From a virus, in IMG/VR virus record IMGVR_UViG_3300008120_000059, positions 98,908 through 162,907 of that record: DNA of 64,000 bases, one strand, 5' to 3'. Made by a program: the position numbers and the translations under genes. Shown here one piece after another: positions 30,760 to 41,000 of the stretch. The stretch's first letter is position 1; the number at the start of each line of letters is the position of its first letter. Below the pieces are notes generated by a model. That model did not search any database. It was not told where the DNA came from and worked only from the letters and a program-made list of their open reading frames with translations.

Positions 30760-31774
30760 TGTTTTTGATTTTAATTAATTTTTTATTCTTTTCTTTTCTT
30801 GTTAATCTTAAAAATGGATTGAGGAAGTTTATCCACGCATCATCCGATTTTGGAAGTAATAAAAATATACCATCTTCCATCATCATCTTCATGGTGTTTT
30901 TATATGACCGACCTTCAGGGTCAATCAAATCGTTTATTAATGAAGTTATAGATTCCCTTGCTTCATCAGTTAAGAAAGGATTATCAAGACTTACAATACG
31001 ACTATTGACATCAAAAAATTCCTCACCTAATATCCCATATTTGGTAACACCTGTCAGAAGATTCTTTACAAGACGATTATCGTTGTCTTCCTCAAATAAA
31101 TTGTTAAATCTTTCAAGAATAAATTCAACGGTAATCTCTTCGGTTTTAATTTCAGGAACTAATGAAATTAATCTCCTGACACCTAAATTTTTGATGCCCG
31201 CAATATTATCCGATGGGTCACCACAAATCATCTTGACCAATTTTATATTCTGTATAAGAATTTGTTCATGGTCATAAACGAACATATCATTTGGTTGGTA
31301 TATTTTACTGTGTGAGGGATTAAAGAGTTTGGTATTTTCTGAAACTAATTGAGTCAAATCACCATCTGAAGAAAAAATTATTTTGTTTTCTTTTGGTGAG
31401 TTTTGAACATAATATGCGATTGAATCGTCTGACTCACAGAATTCATATTCACCTTGTCTAACAAATAGTTCTTCAAGATATTGTTTAATTCTGTTTCTTT
31501 GTTTTCCGTAAGAATGTAATTCTTCTTCAGACCTGATACGAGATTTTCTATTCTCTTTGTATTGATGGTAGAACCTTTTTCTTGTTATAGAACCATCTTG
31601 TCCATCCCAAAAAACGACAATCTTATCCAAATGATGGATTTCAATTGTTCGTCTTAAGGTGTTTATAAAATGATATATCCCACCAATATGTTCCCCCTTA
31701 TAAAAGTGATTTTTTAATCCAAAAAAACCAATAGTAAGTAAATTGTCACCATCTACCAATAATACATTAGACAT
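30752..31774 (-). CDS. rnh: FEN-family 5'-3' exonuclease, T4 RNase H-like (340 aa)
   Basis: Metal-binding acidic clusters of the FEN/T4 RNase H family are present in order: LLVDGDN at ~5-11, FWDGQDG at ~55-61, CESDDSIAYY at ~113-122, FSSDGDLTQL at ~134-143 and CGDPSDNIAGIKNLG at ~184-198 (the helix-hairpin-helix region). In T4 this nuclease removes Okazaki-fragment RNA primers. The length is near that of T4 RNase H (305 aa). It lies between UvsX and the replicative helicase in the same operon. Confidence 0.9.
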   Translation of the reverse strand: MSNVLLVDGDNLLTIGFFGLKNHFYKGEHIGGIYHFINTLRRTIEIHHLDKIVVFWDGQDGSITRKRFYHQYKENRKSRIRSEEELHSYGKQRNRIKQYLEELFVRQGEYEFCESDDSIAYYVQNSPKENKIIFSSDGDLTQLVSENTKLFNPSHSKIYQPNDMFVYDHEQILIQNIKLVKMICGDPSDNIAGIKNLGVRRLISLVPEIKTEEITVEFILERFNNLFEEDNDNRLVKNLLTGVTKYGILGEEFFDVNSRIVSLDNPFLTDEARESITSLINDLIDPEGRSYKNTMKMMMEDGIFLLLPKSDDAWINFLNPFLRLTRKEKNKKLIKIKNNE

Positions 31775-31805
31775 TAATCATCACTCTTATAGGGTTAAAC
31801 AAAAA

Positions 31806-32804
31806 TTAATCTTCTTCTTCGAAATCGTAAGTTGTTGATTCCGCTAAATCAAAGTCGCTAGACCCTAATTTTTCTTTCCAAAAACTTGAATATTCTTTTT
31901 TATACGACTCCAAAGCTTCTTTGGTGTCGGCAATATATCCATTATGGACAACGATAACTTTACCGTCTTTGTAACCTAATCCATTAACGTGGTTTTTAAG
32001 GATTGAAATTTTGGTTCTAACAGCGTAAACAATTTTTCTACCGTCTTTGGTTGCATCAATGTGGTTGATACCTGATTTTTTCTGATTACCAAATAAGAAG
32101 ATAAGTGAAGACGCTAATTTTAATGCTTCACCACCTTTTGGTTTGATTTCAGGTTGACCCATTGGATTGTCAGGTAATTCTACCCATGGTTGATTCACCA
32201 CAACCATTGTCAAATAATATGACGAGTCTTTAGATGGGTAATCTTCTTTTTTTGATTTGGTAATTCTTGAGTGAATACCCATACCAATTTTATCGGATAA
32301 TGCACTTGCGTTGTGTTGTTTACCACCTTTACCATCAAAAGTCATCTTACATGGTATTGAACCAATTGAATCCCAACAAAATAAAATGTGTCTTGGGATT
32401 TCACCTTTTTCATGAGCATCAATGATGTCATTTATAAAATCGGTTGCTTGTTCAATATAGTCAAATGAATCATTGAAAATAAAATCACCTGTCCACTCGC
32501 CATTCGCATCTTTTTCAGCTTGGAAACCAAGTTCAATTGCGTGTTCCCATTTCCATTTTCTTTCAGTGATAATAAGTACGGGTAAATGGCCTTTCTTTTG
32601 TGCATCAACCGCAGCTAAAATCATTGCGGTTGTTTTTGATGAGTTTGTATGTCCTAAGAACATATTAATACCTCCCATCACGGGTCCTGGTAATCCACAT
32701 GCGTTGTTAAACGCCTCACCACAATAATAAAAGTTTTCATCCTTATATTTTGTTTTTGATGAGAATTTGGATATATAATCGAATTCTTTTTTCTTGATTG
32801 CCAT
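31806..32804 (-). CDS. uvsX: RecA-like recombinase, UvsX-like (332 aa)
   Basis: This is a strand-exchange recombinase of the RecA fold. Walker A is GHTNSSKTT at ~51-59, Walker B is ILFCWDSIGS at ~140-149, and VVVNQPWVELPDNP corresponds to loop L1 with the QPW region. KPKGGEALKLASSLIFLF is the conserved segment after loop L2. I chose the ATG at 32804 over one at 32852, because the latter lies inside the terminator hairpin of the gp32 gene and its 16 extra codons do not look conserved. The acidic C-terminus (YDFEEED) resembles UvsX. It acts with gp32 in recombination-dependent replication. Confidence 0.9.
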   Translation of the reverse strand: MAIKKKEFDYISKFSSKTKYKDENFYYCGEAFNNACGLPGPVMGGINMFLGHTNSSKTTAMILAAVDAQKKGHLPVLIITERKWKWEHAIELGFQAEKDANGEWTGDFIFNDSFDYIEQATDFINDIIDAHEKGEIPRHILFCWDSIGSIPCKMTFDGKGGKQHNASALSDKIGMGIHSRITKSKKEDYPSKDSSYYLTMVVVNQPWVELPDNPMGQPEIKPKGGEALKLASSLIFLFGNQKKSGINHIDATKDGRKIVYAVRTKISILKNHVNGLGYKDGKVIVVHNGYIADTKEALESYKKEYSSFWKEKLGSSDFDLAESTTYDFEEED

Positions 32805-32828
32805 TGTATATTTTCTATTGTTTTTAAT

Positions 32829-32875
32829 TAAAAAAGAAGAACTTGGACACAATGTCTAAGTATGTGTCCAAGTTC
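32829..32875 (-). terminator. Rho-independent terminator after gp32
   Basis: A perfect 13-bp stem (32839-32851 with 32863-32875, arm GAACTTGGACACA) has an 11-base loop. On the minus strand it is followed by TTCTTTTTT. It would allow gp32 to be expressed separately from the uvsX operon. Confidence 0.9.
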
Positions 32876-32882
32876 ATTTTAA

Positions 32883-33740
32883 TTAGAATGGTAGGTCGTC
32901 ATCCCCCTCCATGTCTTCTTGTGGGTCAACTTGAGGAACTGATGTTTTTGTTGGTGAAGATGGTTTAGACATTTCAATTTCTTGAGTGGAATTTGAAACA
33001 TATTTACCAGTTGTTGTATCCCATCTTGGGACTTCACCTTTAGCAATCATTTCTAAATACTCTTCAGGTTTTTTAGAATATACATCAGACCAAACCAATT
33101 CATCATTAATCCAAGTATCTGCAATAACTGAATCAGAGTGTAGTGGTGATTGGTCTTCAGGGATGATAGATGTAATTGTTGTGTATTCTCTACCGTTACC
33201 CGCCTTAGTTAGGTTAAGATTAAGAATCAAATCCCTTCCTTTCTGTGGGTCGGTAATATCACCTTTATTTCTGAAAAGAGGTGCAATTTTATCCAAAACA
33301 CCTTCACTTTTAGTGTTTCTTTTAAATCTCCAAAATTTAACACCATCTTGTTCTCTATCTCTATCAATAACTTTTACGATATAGAACATTTTAGATTTAT
33401 ACTGACGAGCTAAAATAGCATCTTGTTCGTCACCTGTCATTTTTAATCCTTCATGTACTTCGTTCAATGGTGAACGTTTACCTTCTTGATTTGGGTCATA
33501 CAGTTTAACCCAATTACCATCAACCTGTACCTCGTGGAAATACACGGGAACAAATGGGCTACTACCATCTTTCATAGGTAGGATTCTAATTCTTCTTTCA
33601 CCACTTCTTTCACCTTTTGGTAGGAGTGTGGTAAAATACTTCTTCATTCTATCCTCTTGGGATACCTTGTTTGTGTTGCCGCTTGCGACCTGTTTGTCTT
33701 TTTCGTACTGTGCCAGTACTGACTCTGTTGTTGACATCAT
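32883..33740 (-). CDS. Single-stranded DNA-binding protein, gp32-like (285 aa)
   Basis: This is the putative ssDNA-binding protein of the replisome. The core (KGERSGERRIRILPMKDGSS, FYIVKVIDRD, KFWRFKRNTKS) fits gp32-like OB-fold proteins of T4-like phages. The last residues, EGDDDLPF, match the acidic tip that bacterial SSB uses for protein recruitment. There is not a single Cys, so the zinc site of T4 gp32 (His plus three Cys) is absent. The gene stands alone between two terminators, which suits strong independent expression. Assignment also rests on its place next to uvsX. Confidence 0.83.
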   Translation of the reverse strand: MMSTTESVLAQYEKDKQVASGNTNKVSQEDRMKKYFTTLLPKGERSGERRIRILPMKDGSSPFVPVYFHEVQVDGNWVKLYDPNQEGKRSPLNEVHEGLKMTGDEQDAILARQYKSKMFYIVKVIDRDREQDGVKFWRFKRNTKSEGVLDKIAPLFRNKGDITDPQKGRDLILNLNLTKAGNGREYTTITSIIPEDQSPLHSDSVIADTWINDELVWSDVYSKKPEEYLEMIAKGEVPRWDTTTGKYVSNSTQEIEMSKPSSPTKTSVPQVDPQEDMEGDDDLPF

Positions 33741-33789
33741 ATGTTTGTTTTTTAAAAGTTAGAAAATGTTTCTATGTAAAGTATAGACA

Positions 33790-33816
33790 AAAAAAGTCAG
33801 ATTACAAAATCTGACT
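33790..33816 (-). terminator. Terminator between the 124-aa gene and gp32
   Basis: A 9-bp stem AGTCAGATT/AATCTGACT (33795-33803 with 33808-33816) encloses a four-base loop. T-runs lie on both sides in the respective directions, so it could act both ways. On the minus strand TTTTTTT follows directly. Confidence 0.88.
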
Positions 33817-33848
33817 CTCTTTTTTTTTAAAATTGTTTTGGGAAGGGG

Positions 33849-34223
33849 TTACTCAAGAGTTAAAAGATACAGTAATTTATTCAATAAACCAAGCATCTCA
33901 TCTCTTAAATTTAACAAATCAGTGTCTAATCTATCATCTAAGTCATCTGAGAACTCAACAAGAGCTTCAGTACAAACTTTGACCATGTCAACGGGATTGA
34001 CCTCTGAAAGGTTTACTAACTGAATAGTATTTGTATCCTCTTCAAGTGTAAATCTACCATATTTACCCATGGCAACCTCAACAAATTCGTCAATAAGGTC
34101 TGATAAACCATCATAGGTTTTACCAAAAGCGTCGTGCCTGGCAATACCTTTTGTTTGCCAATGGTTTATTTTCATTTGTAATTGTAAACCTAATAAGAAG
34201 TTTACTTTAGAACTTAAATTCAT
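33849..34223 (-). CDS. Small helical protein, Dps/ferritin-fold-like (124 aa)
   Basis: The pattern NHWQTKGIARHDAFGKTYDG, LSDLIDEFVEVAMG recalls the HWxxxGxxFxxxHxxxDxxY-DExAE helix pair of Dps-like proteins. It also recalls small phage proteins grouped as DUF5856 in T4-like phages. Four helices are predicted by eye. Whether it binds iron or DNA cannot be told. The start overlaps the end of the 209-residue gene by 17 bases, and a terminator follows. Confidence 0.5.
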   Translation of the reverse strand: MNLSSKVNFLLGLQLQMKINHWQTKGIARHDAFGKTYDGLSDLIDEFVEVAMGKYGRFTLEEDTNTIQLVNLSEVNPVDMVKVCTEALVEFSDDLDDRLDTDLLNLRDEMLGLLNKLLYLLTLE

Positions 34224-34836
34224 CTTCCTCTGTTTCTGCGTTAAAACTATCTTTTATTGTGTCGTTTGAATAATCTTCAATATCTTGCTTGGTGAGGACG
34301 TATTCGTTTTTACCTGTTTGTTGCATCTCACCTTGTTTTTGAGCAAAAAACTCTTGGGGATTTAGATTGAAAGGGTATGAATCCAAAGAACGTAACTCCA
34401 ACTTTTCTTGTGGTGATTTTTCTTTCATGGTTTCAACCTTGCTACCTAATTCATCAATTTTGTTCATTACCGCATCCATCTGAGATAATTTTTGTTCCAA
34501 ATCTGTCAGTTTAGTAAATACTGTTTCCATTTTACCAACAACATCATTGTTATTAGATTTGCTATCATCCAAATCCTTTTTAATTGATTTAGTCATATTA
34601 ACTAAATCTGTGATATCGATTTCTTCGGTATCTTCCACGGGTGCTGCCGGTGCTGGTGGGACTTCAGCGGGCATCGGTGCTGCTGGGTCCATAGGTGGTA
34701 CATCACCAGGTGGTGGGGGTGGTACATCTCCAACAGGAGGTGGTACTTCACCTTGTTCCATTAAGGTTTTTGCATATTTGTTAATCGCGTTGTATCTCGC
34801 GAGTTCTTCCATAAGTGATTTTTCTAATTTTTTCAT
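34207..34836 (-). CDS. Proline-rich coiled-coil protein (209 aa)
   Basis: A short helical N-terminus (LEKSLMEELARYNAINKYAK) is followed by a Pro-rich spacer at about residues 31-67 with PPPPP runs. Next comes a long hydrophilic heptad-like helix at ~75-145 (KLTDLEQKLSQMDAVMNKI), and then an acidic tail. No enzyme motif is seen. The layout resembles phage scaffold or structural-adaptor proteins, but this is inference. It is in a small unit with the 68- and 124-residue genes. Confidence 0.55.
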   Translation of the reverse strand: MKKLEKSLMEELARYNAINKYAKTLMEQGEVPPPVGDVPPPPPGDVPPMDPAAPMPAEVPPAPAAPVEDTEEIDITDLVNMTKSIKKDLDDSKSNNNDVVGKMETVFTKLTDLEQKLSQMDAVMNKIDELGSKVETMKEKSPQEKLELRSLDSYPFNLNPQEFFAQKQGEMQQTGKNEYVLTKQDIEDYSNDTIKDSFNAETEEDEFKF

Positions 34837-34838
34837 AG

Positions 34839-35045
34839 TTAGTCTTGTAAAAGTTGTCTACCGTCTTCGGTTATAAATTTTTTGTTTATTCTTTCTACTA
34901 TACCATCCTTAGACCTGATAACATAACATTCACCGGTTTGAAGGTCGCATTCTTCTGTTTCCATTCCGTCTTTTGAAACGGATTTTACTTGTTTTGGATT
35001 TTTCATGTAGTTATCCAAAGTATTATTCAATTTTTCGTTGTTCAT
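34839..35045 (-). CDS. Small unknown protein (68 aa)
   Basis: A hydrophilic protein that starts MNNEKLNNTLDNYMKNPKQV and has a compact beta-like middle (ECDLQTGECYVIRSKDG) with two Cys. No family recognised. It is the first gene of a three-gene unit ending at the 33.8-kb terminator, spaced two bases from the next start. A TATTTAT motif lies 13 bases upstream. Confidence 0.55.
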   Translation of the reverse strand: MNNEKLNNTLDNYMKNPKQVKSVSKDGMETEECDLQTGECYVIRSKDGIVERINKKFITEDGRQLLQD

Positions 35046-35058
35046 GGTATTTTCTTTA

Positions 35059-35065
35059 ATAAATA
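35059..35065 (-). promoter_or_regulatory. TATTTAT candidate late-promoter motif
   Basis: Minus-strand TATTTAT, 13 bases before the ATG of the 68-residue gene. Confidence 0.35.
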
Positions 35066-35090
35066 TCTAAAAAAGTGGAAAACTTAAAAA

Positions 35091-38000
35091 TTAATCCATT
35101 TTAAAGTATACAACGTCTCCATCGTATAGTCCTAATTCGGACATAAGTTTCGGTGACATACCCATACCAATCTCGGTAGACTTCGGTCCTCTACTAATTG
35201 GACCTTCAACCACTATTGAACCAACAGTTTTGTCTAATTGGTAATTAGGATTTACTGTTAATTGAGTATTGTTTTTAGGGTTCTTAAATGTTGTTTTAGC
35301 AGTTTTTATAACATCATTAGTAATGGTTCTTGACAATTGAAAATCCACATTATAGAATTTATAACTTGAATCCTTAACGTCAGACCATGTAATTCCGTTT
35401 GTGAGATTAAATCCTTGTGCGTCATCTATTGGGTATTTTTCTCCACCCATTTTATATACAATAGTTCTAAACCATTCCTCATTACCGTTTCTAACTTTTT
35501 GTATTAGACGAGTTTCATTATATCCATTATATGGTACACCAAATCTGTTAATACCAACTTCTTGAATAACCGTTTCACCCTGTATATTTTTACCTTGTCT
35601 GTCCGTAACATATGGTATTCCTTGGTATATAACTTCTTGGTCGGTGTCGGTATCGTTAGCGGCTCTCTGTTTGATTTTAGCAATAGCTTTTGCTTGAATT
35701 TTATCAAATAGAATTCGATAACTTGCAACAAATGAGTCTTTAGGGTCAGGTAATGAAGTATATGGTATTCGTGTTCCTGAAAAACTTGTTGAGATGTTAT
35801 TACCCTTGATTTGATGAGAAACCTCAGTAATCCAATATGAACCCCTAAACATAGGTATGTTTTTTAAGTAAAAGAACATTGTTGGTTGAATCATAACGTT
35901 ACCCATGGCAGTTACACCACATTTATATGATGCTTGTTTATAATAATCGAATAAACTTGTGTCTACATTATGAACACCAGCACCTGAAGCCGACCTTGAT
36001 AGATTTTCTAAAACTTGAAAAGACTCTGATGTATTTTTTAGTGTACTTTGGTCTAATGTAACTCCTTTGAATATACCTTGATTTTGGTCACCAAAACTCA
36101 CCTCAAACGCAACTACCCTATTAGATTTTGATAAATCGTTTTGTGAGAAACCTTCTAATGATGTTATTAATAATGGGTTTGGAGTTTGTCCACCAATATA
36201 AAAACTATCGTCAACAAACTTATACGCCTTACTATTGGACATATCAATTCTTTTCGATGTTTGTCCAACTAATTGTATGATAACTTTTGGTGTCGCCTCT
36301 TGATAATCAACCTCTAAGAATGTACCAAATAAAGTTGATGCCACTTTTTTTGATGGTGTTATTTTATTCTTATTTGTCAAGTTATTACCATAAAAATTTA
36401 TATAGGCAGGTAACGCTCTCATATCTAATCCAGTACCTTGTATTATCATAGAAATGGCGTTGTACAAAGGAAGTTTAGAGTTGTTTGGGTCCAATAAAGG
36501 TGTAAACTTATCTATGTTTAAATAAAATTTATCACCAATGTCTCTATTGGCTTTGTCTAAGAATAAAAATTCCTCAAGTAACAAACGTTGACCAATTGAA
36601 TTACCGGCGGTCCATTTATCGTTAAATGATTTGAAAGTGTTATACAATTCTAACTTTGTTTGAGTTGAATTGTAACCTCTAAACATATCAATACTAGCAG
36701 CAGGATTACCCGTGGCGTTACTCGTTAAATTACCTAATAATGGTAAAAGTGTATTCAAATACAAAGCAAGTCTAGCTTCAGCCCCTTTTGGAACATTTGT
36801 TCCACCTGTATTTTTAAGTATTATTGAATCTTGTAAATAAGTTAAAAACGCGGCTTTGGTGTTGGTTCCTCCCGCTTTTCGATATCCACCATATATTTGA
36901 GCCAACGGCCTATGTTTTTTTATGTTATCTTCAGTTAATTTAACGTCCAATAAACTAAAGAAATTAACATAGTAACTATCAATATCTTCACCAATATATA
37001 ATTTAATAAAATTAAGATTTGGGGTTGTTAAATCTGAAGCACTGAAAGGTTGTGGTTTATAAGTTGTCAAAGACTTATAAGGTTGAACCGCTGTCAAACC
37101 ATATAAAGAATTGGCATCAATTTCTTTTGGGTTTGCTAACGTAAATTTTATTAAGTTGTTAGCACTTAATATATCTGTAGTGATAGATTCAGCGTTTCTT
37201 TTTTGTCTTTCTTTTAATGTGTTACCAATTAATAAATCAATATCATTACTATCATCGTCTTTCTTTTCAACAACGGATAATTTCTTTAACATATCTTGGA
37301 ATTTAGGATAACTAATATTCCTAAAAATGTTATACGGTATTTCTTCATTTATTTTTTCACTAGCAAAATCAAGAAAGAAACTTTCAAAATACTCAAGTAT
37401 TTGAGGGCTAAATGTACCGATTAAATCTAACGCCTTTTTGTAATTAGTTGATATTGAATATGTGTTACCTGTTGTCCTAAAATAATCGTACGGACTTGGG
37501 AACGTTTGTCCACTAAAACTAGTTGAAAGAGTGTCGTTTAGGTACCAAAGTGTTTTAAATGTCAACTCCTCAGCTACTGTGAATGTGTTACTATTGGATA
37601 TGTCACTATTTTTATGTCCCCCAAGAGATGGTAATAAAGTGTAGTTTTTGTCTGAGGTTATGTATTTGGAATTATCCATAACCACGTCCCAATAATTCAT
37701 ACCGCTTTTTTGTGTAACCCTATGTAATAATTTACCCGATGTACTTGTGGAAGAATATGAAACATTACCTAAAGTTATATCATAAGTTGCATAGTCATTT
37801 ACTATTTGACTGTACACAGTTTGATAGAACGGTCTAATACCTGCATTAGTGTAACCAGTATATGTAACACCTGAAGTTGAACCTGATGATGTGGAAATTT
37901 TTGGTACTATATCAAAGGTCACATATTCATCATAAACAGCAAATACTGTGGCACCTGTTAGTCCTGTAAGTGGAGTTTGTGAAATTGTAAATCCTGTAGT

Positions 38001-41000
38001 ACTTGTAATATTTGTAATGTACGTATTCGGCGCTGTTTGTCCTGTACCAGCAATAACCGTAACGGTCATTCCTGTTTGTAGTCCTATTGTACTTGGTACA
38101 TTAATCGTAGTACCACTACTACTTGCGTTTGTTGATGTGTATGTTATTAGTGCACCATTATTATCAAATAGGGTTTTACCTGTTAATGGTTTTGTAACAT
38201 AGCTTGAATTTACACATCCATTCAAAATATCGTAACCATCTATTAAGTGTGTTTTATATCTATGATAAATTGAACCCCATTTTAACATTAAATGATATGG
38301 TATAAAATGTGTAGACGATACTTCTCTAAATAAAGAAGATGTTAATATTGACTGACCTCCAAATGTTATTTGTTCATCTAAATCAATGAAAGGTAATGAG
38401 TTTAATAACAAATACGATGAACCAGCGTACTTACCTCGTAAAGTTGATTTATTAAAATCATTAAATAATTGATTATGAAAATATGGTGTGTTTAATATTG
38501 AGGTTGTGTTTCCTGTAACATTAATCGTATTTTTAAAAAAGTCAGTGCTGTCTGCTGATGGTTTAACCCATGATTTAGATTCTATTGGTGAACATATAAA
38601 ACCTTGAGAACTGTTAACTTTTAAAATGCCATTAAATTTAAAATTATCTCTTGTGAAATTTGTTTTACCTAAATAATTCAAATATGTTGTTGAATTGAAG
38701 GGGTATATGTCTGTCCTGTATGTTTCAGGTTCGTAATCAATTAAAATTTTATTTAAATCATCTTCTTTTAAATCACCCGTAGGGTTAGTTGCTGTCTCGT
38801 CATATTTTTCAAATTTAAATGGTTCGTCAATGACTGAAGATATATAATTGGTTGTTGGTAGATGGTCTTTAAAATAATTGAATCTTTCATATGGTGATAA
38901 TCCAGGTAGATATCCATCATAAACCGTAGTGGTCTTAGGTGTCCCATCTTCATTTTTTTGAATAACACCGTTTTCTCTTAATTCTGTTTTTGTAACAGGA
39001 GCAATTAATTGGTCTTTATTGGTTATTTTTTTTGCTAACTCAATAATATCGTTATCGTCTTTTATTAATTCTTGAATATTTTTAAATTCTTCATTGGCCA
39101 ACTGTCTAATCATTTGGTCATTAAAAGAATCAAACAATGTTGAATACAGTGCTCTTTCGTACAATTCGTAAACAAATCCCGCGTAACTTTTATCAATAAA
39201 TGGTATAGATTCATTTATAACGTCAATACCTGATAAGTCTTCAATTTTTTGATTTTCAGTATTTGAATCAAAAACATAATTTACATCATTTCTTGTGGGT
39301 TCCCCATTTACGTTTGTTTCTACCCTATTGGTTACAATTTTAATATACTCTTCAATAAAGTCAATTTCAGGCCAAAGGGTTTTGTCATAAGATTTTAATT
39401 TGTGAACTAATTCTTCATCACCGGGATACGCAATTACATTTTGTTTACCACCACCTTGGGGTTTTTTTACTTCAGGCCATGGATATATGTTTTCACCTTT
39501 TGATTCTTTTGATAAATTTGTTAAAGTCTTTTTTCTATTATTAGCAGCATCAAAAGCCTTGTTATGAACATCTTTCATTAACCTAATAAAAACCTCAGCA
39601 TTAGCTAATAAAACCGCAAACATATTTCTTACGGTTGGTTCGAATCCAAATCCATATTCTTTACTTTTGATGACCTTATTCATTTCTGATTCAACATCAT
39701 CTTCGACTTTTTTTCTTTGTTCCTCAAATGATTTTCTTATTTGAAAAATGTCTTCAAAAATTCCATCAATATGTACAACTACTTTTTTATCATTAAGAAC
39801 TTTATAATATGAACTTACGTTTTTAACATTCCTAATTGAAATCCTTTTGAAGTCTCCACTTGTTTGATTTAATAGTTCTTGAGTTAAAAGTTTGGTTTTA
39901 CCCATAGCGGCATTGAAACTAGATAAAAGGAGTTCAAGAGCACCCGCTCCGTTACCTAATATATGTTTTGTCTCTGTCTTATCTTTCGCGTTCAAATAAA
40001 ACCATAAATCACTAATTGTTTCATTATTGGTTGCAGTTTTAGTAAATGATGTATATTCTTGTGATAGATATTGTTTACCCCAAGCCTTAATTGAATTTTC
40101 AAAATCATTGAGAAGGGTGTCCATTTCTTTTATACCAGAAAAGACATCCATACTGACTTTACTAAAAATTTGTTGTTCAAGTATTTTATCAAGAGTTTCA
40201 GCGATGTAACCAATTTCTTTTAGGGTACGAACAGGAAAACCTTTTGGGATTAAACCTTTTTGTTCGTATTGTCTATACACCGATTTTAATATCGTATAAC
40301 CTCTTGATGATTGTTTTACTCTTTTTTCATATAATCCTGTACTTTCATTAAATTTTGTATTGTCTTTTTCTTCGACCAAAAACATATAAGGGCAGTTGAT
40401 AATTGCAGACAATGGGATATCGTTTAACCATGCAAAAGTTGAACCAACAAACTTTGTTGTTATTTCAAAATTACCATTAGATTCATTAAATCTCGATTTA
40501 AAATCGGTCATATGTAATCTATAACGAATGGCTTTACCGTAGTAACCTTTAACTGTTAAATAAAAAATTGGCCACGGTAAATGGAAGAAAGCTCGATAAG
40601 GTGAGTTTTCAGAAGATTCGAAAAGAGTTTTACCTCTTACGTCAACAAAGTTTATAGTGATTTGTGGAACAAAGTTGGCACCTTTTACGTCAATATTAAT
40701 TGAATCAATACCAAAAGATTGTCCTGTTGGGTCTTTGAATTGGTCCTCACCGAATGTTACGTCATATCCATCTTTATATGTAGATTCTTGACCCTGAATT
40801 GGTTTGGGAACAAAAGCGTCAGTCCATGTGGCATCAAAGTTCCCATCACCACTTGCGTTTCTTAAAAAATTGAGATTACCTTTTGCAACTTGAGTTAGTG
40901 TATTTCCTACGTTATCGTCAGCAATAAGAGTCGTTCTTGGAATCAAATCAGCTTCCAAGTTCACATACATGACTAAGTTTTCTTGTTTATGTCCTCTTGG

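Noticed and set aside
32805-32852. Upstream ATG extending UvsX by 16 residues
   Set aside because: The extension (MCPSSSFLIKNN) is encoded by the right arm and T-run of the gp32 terminator, and the shorter start gives the expected family N-terminus.
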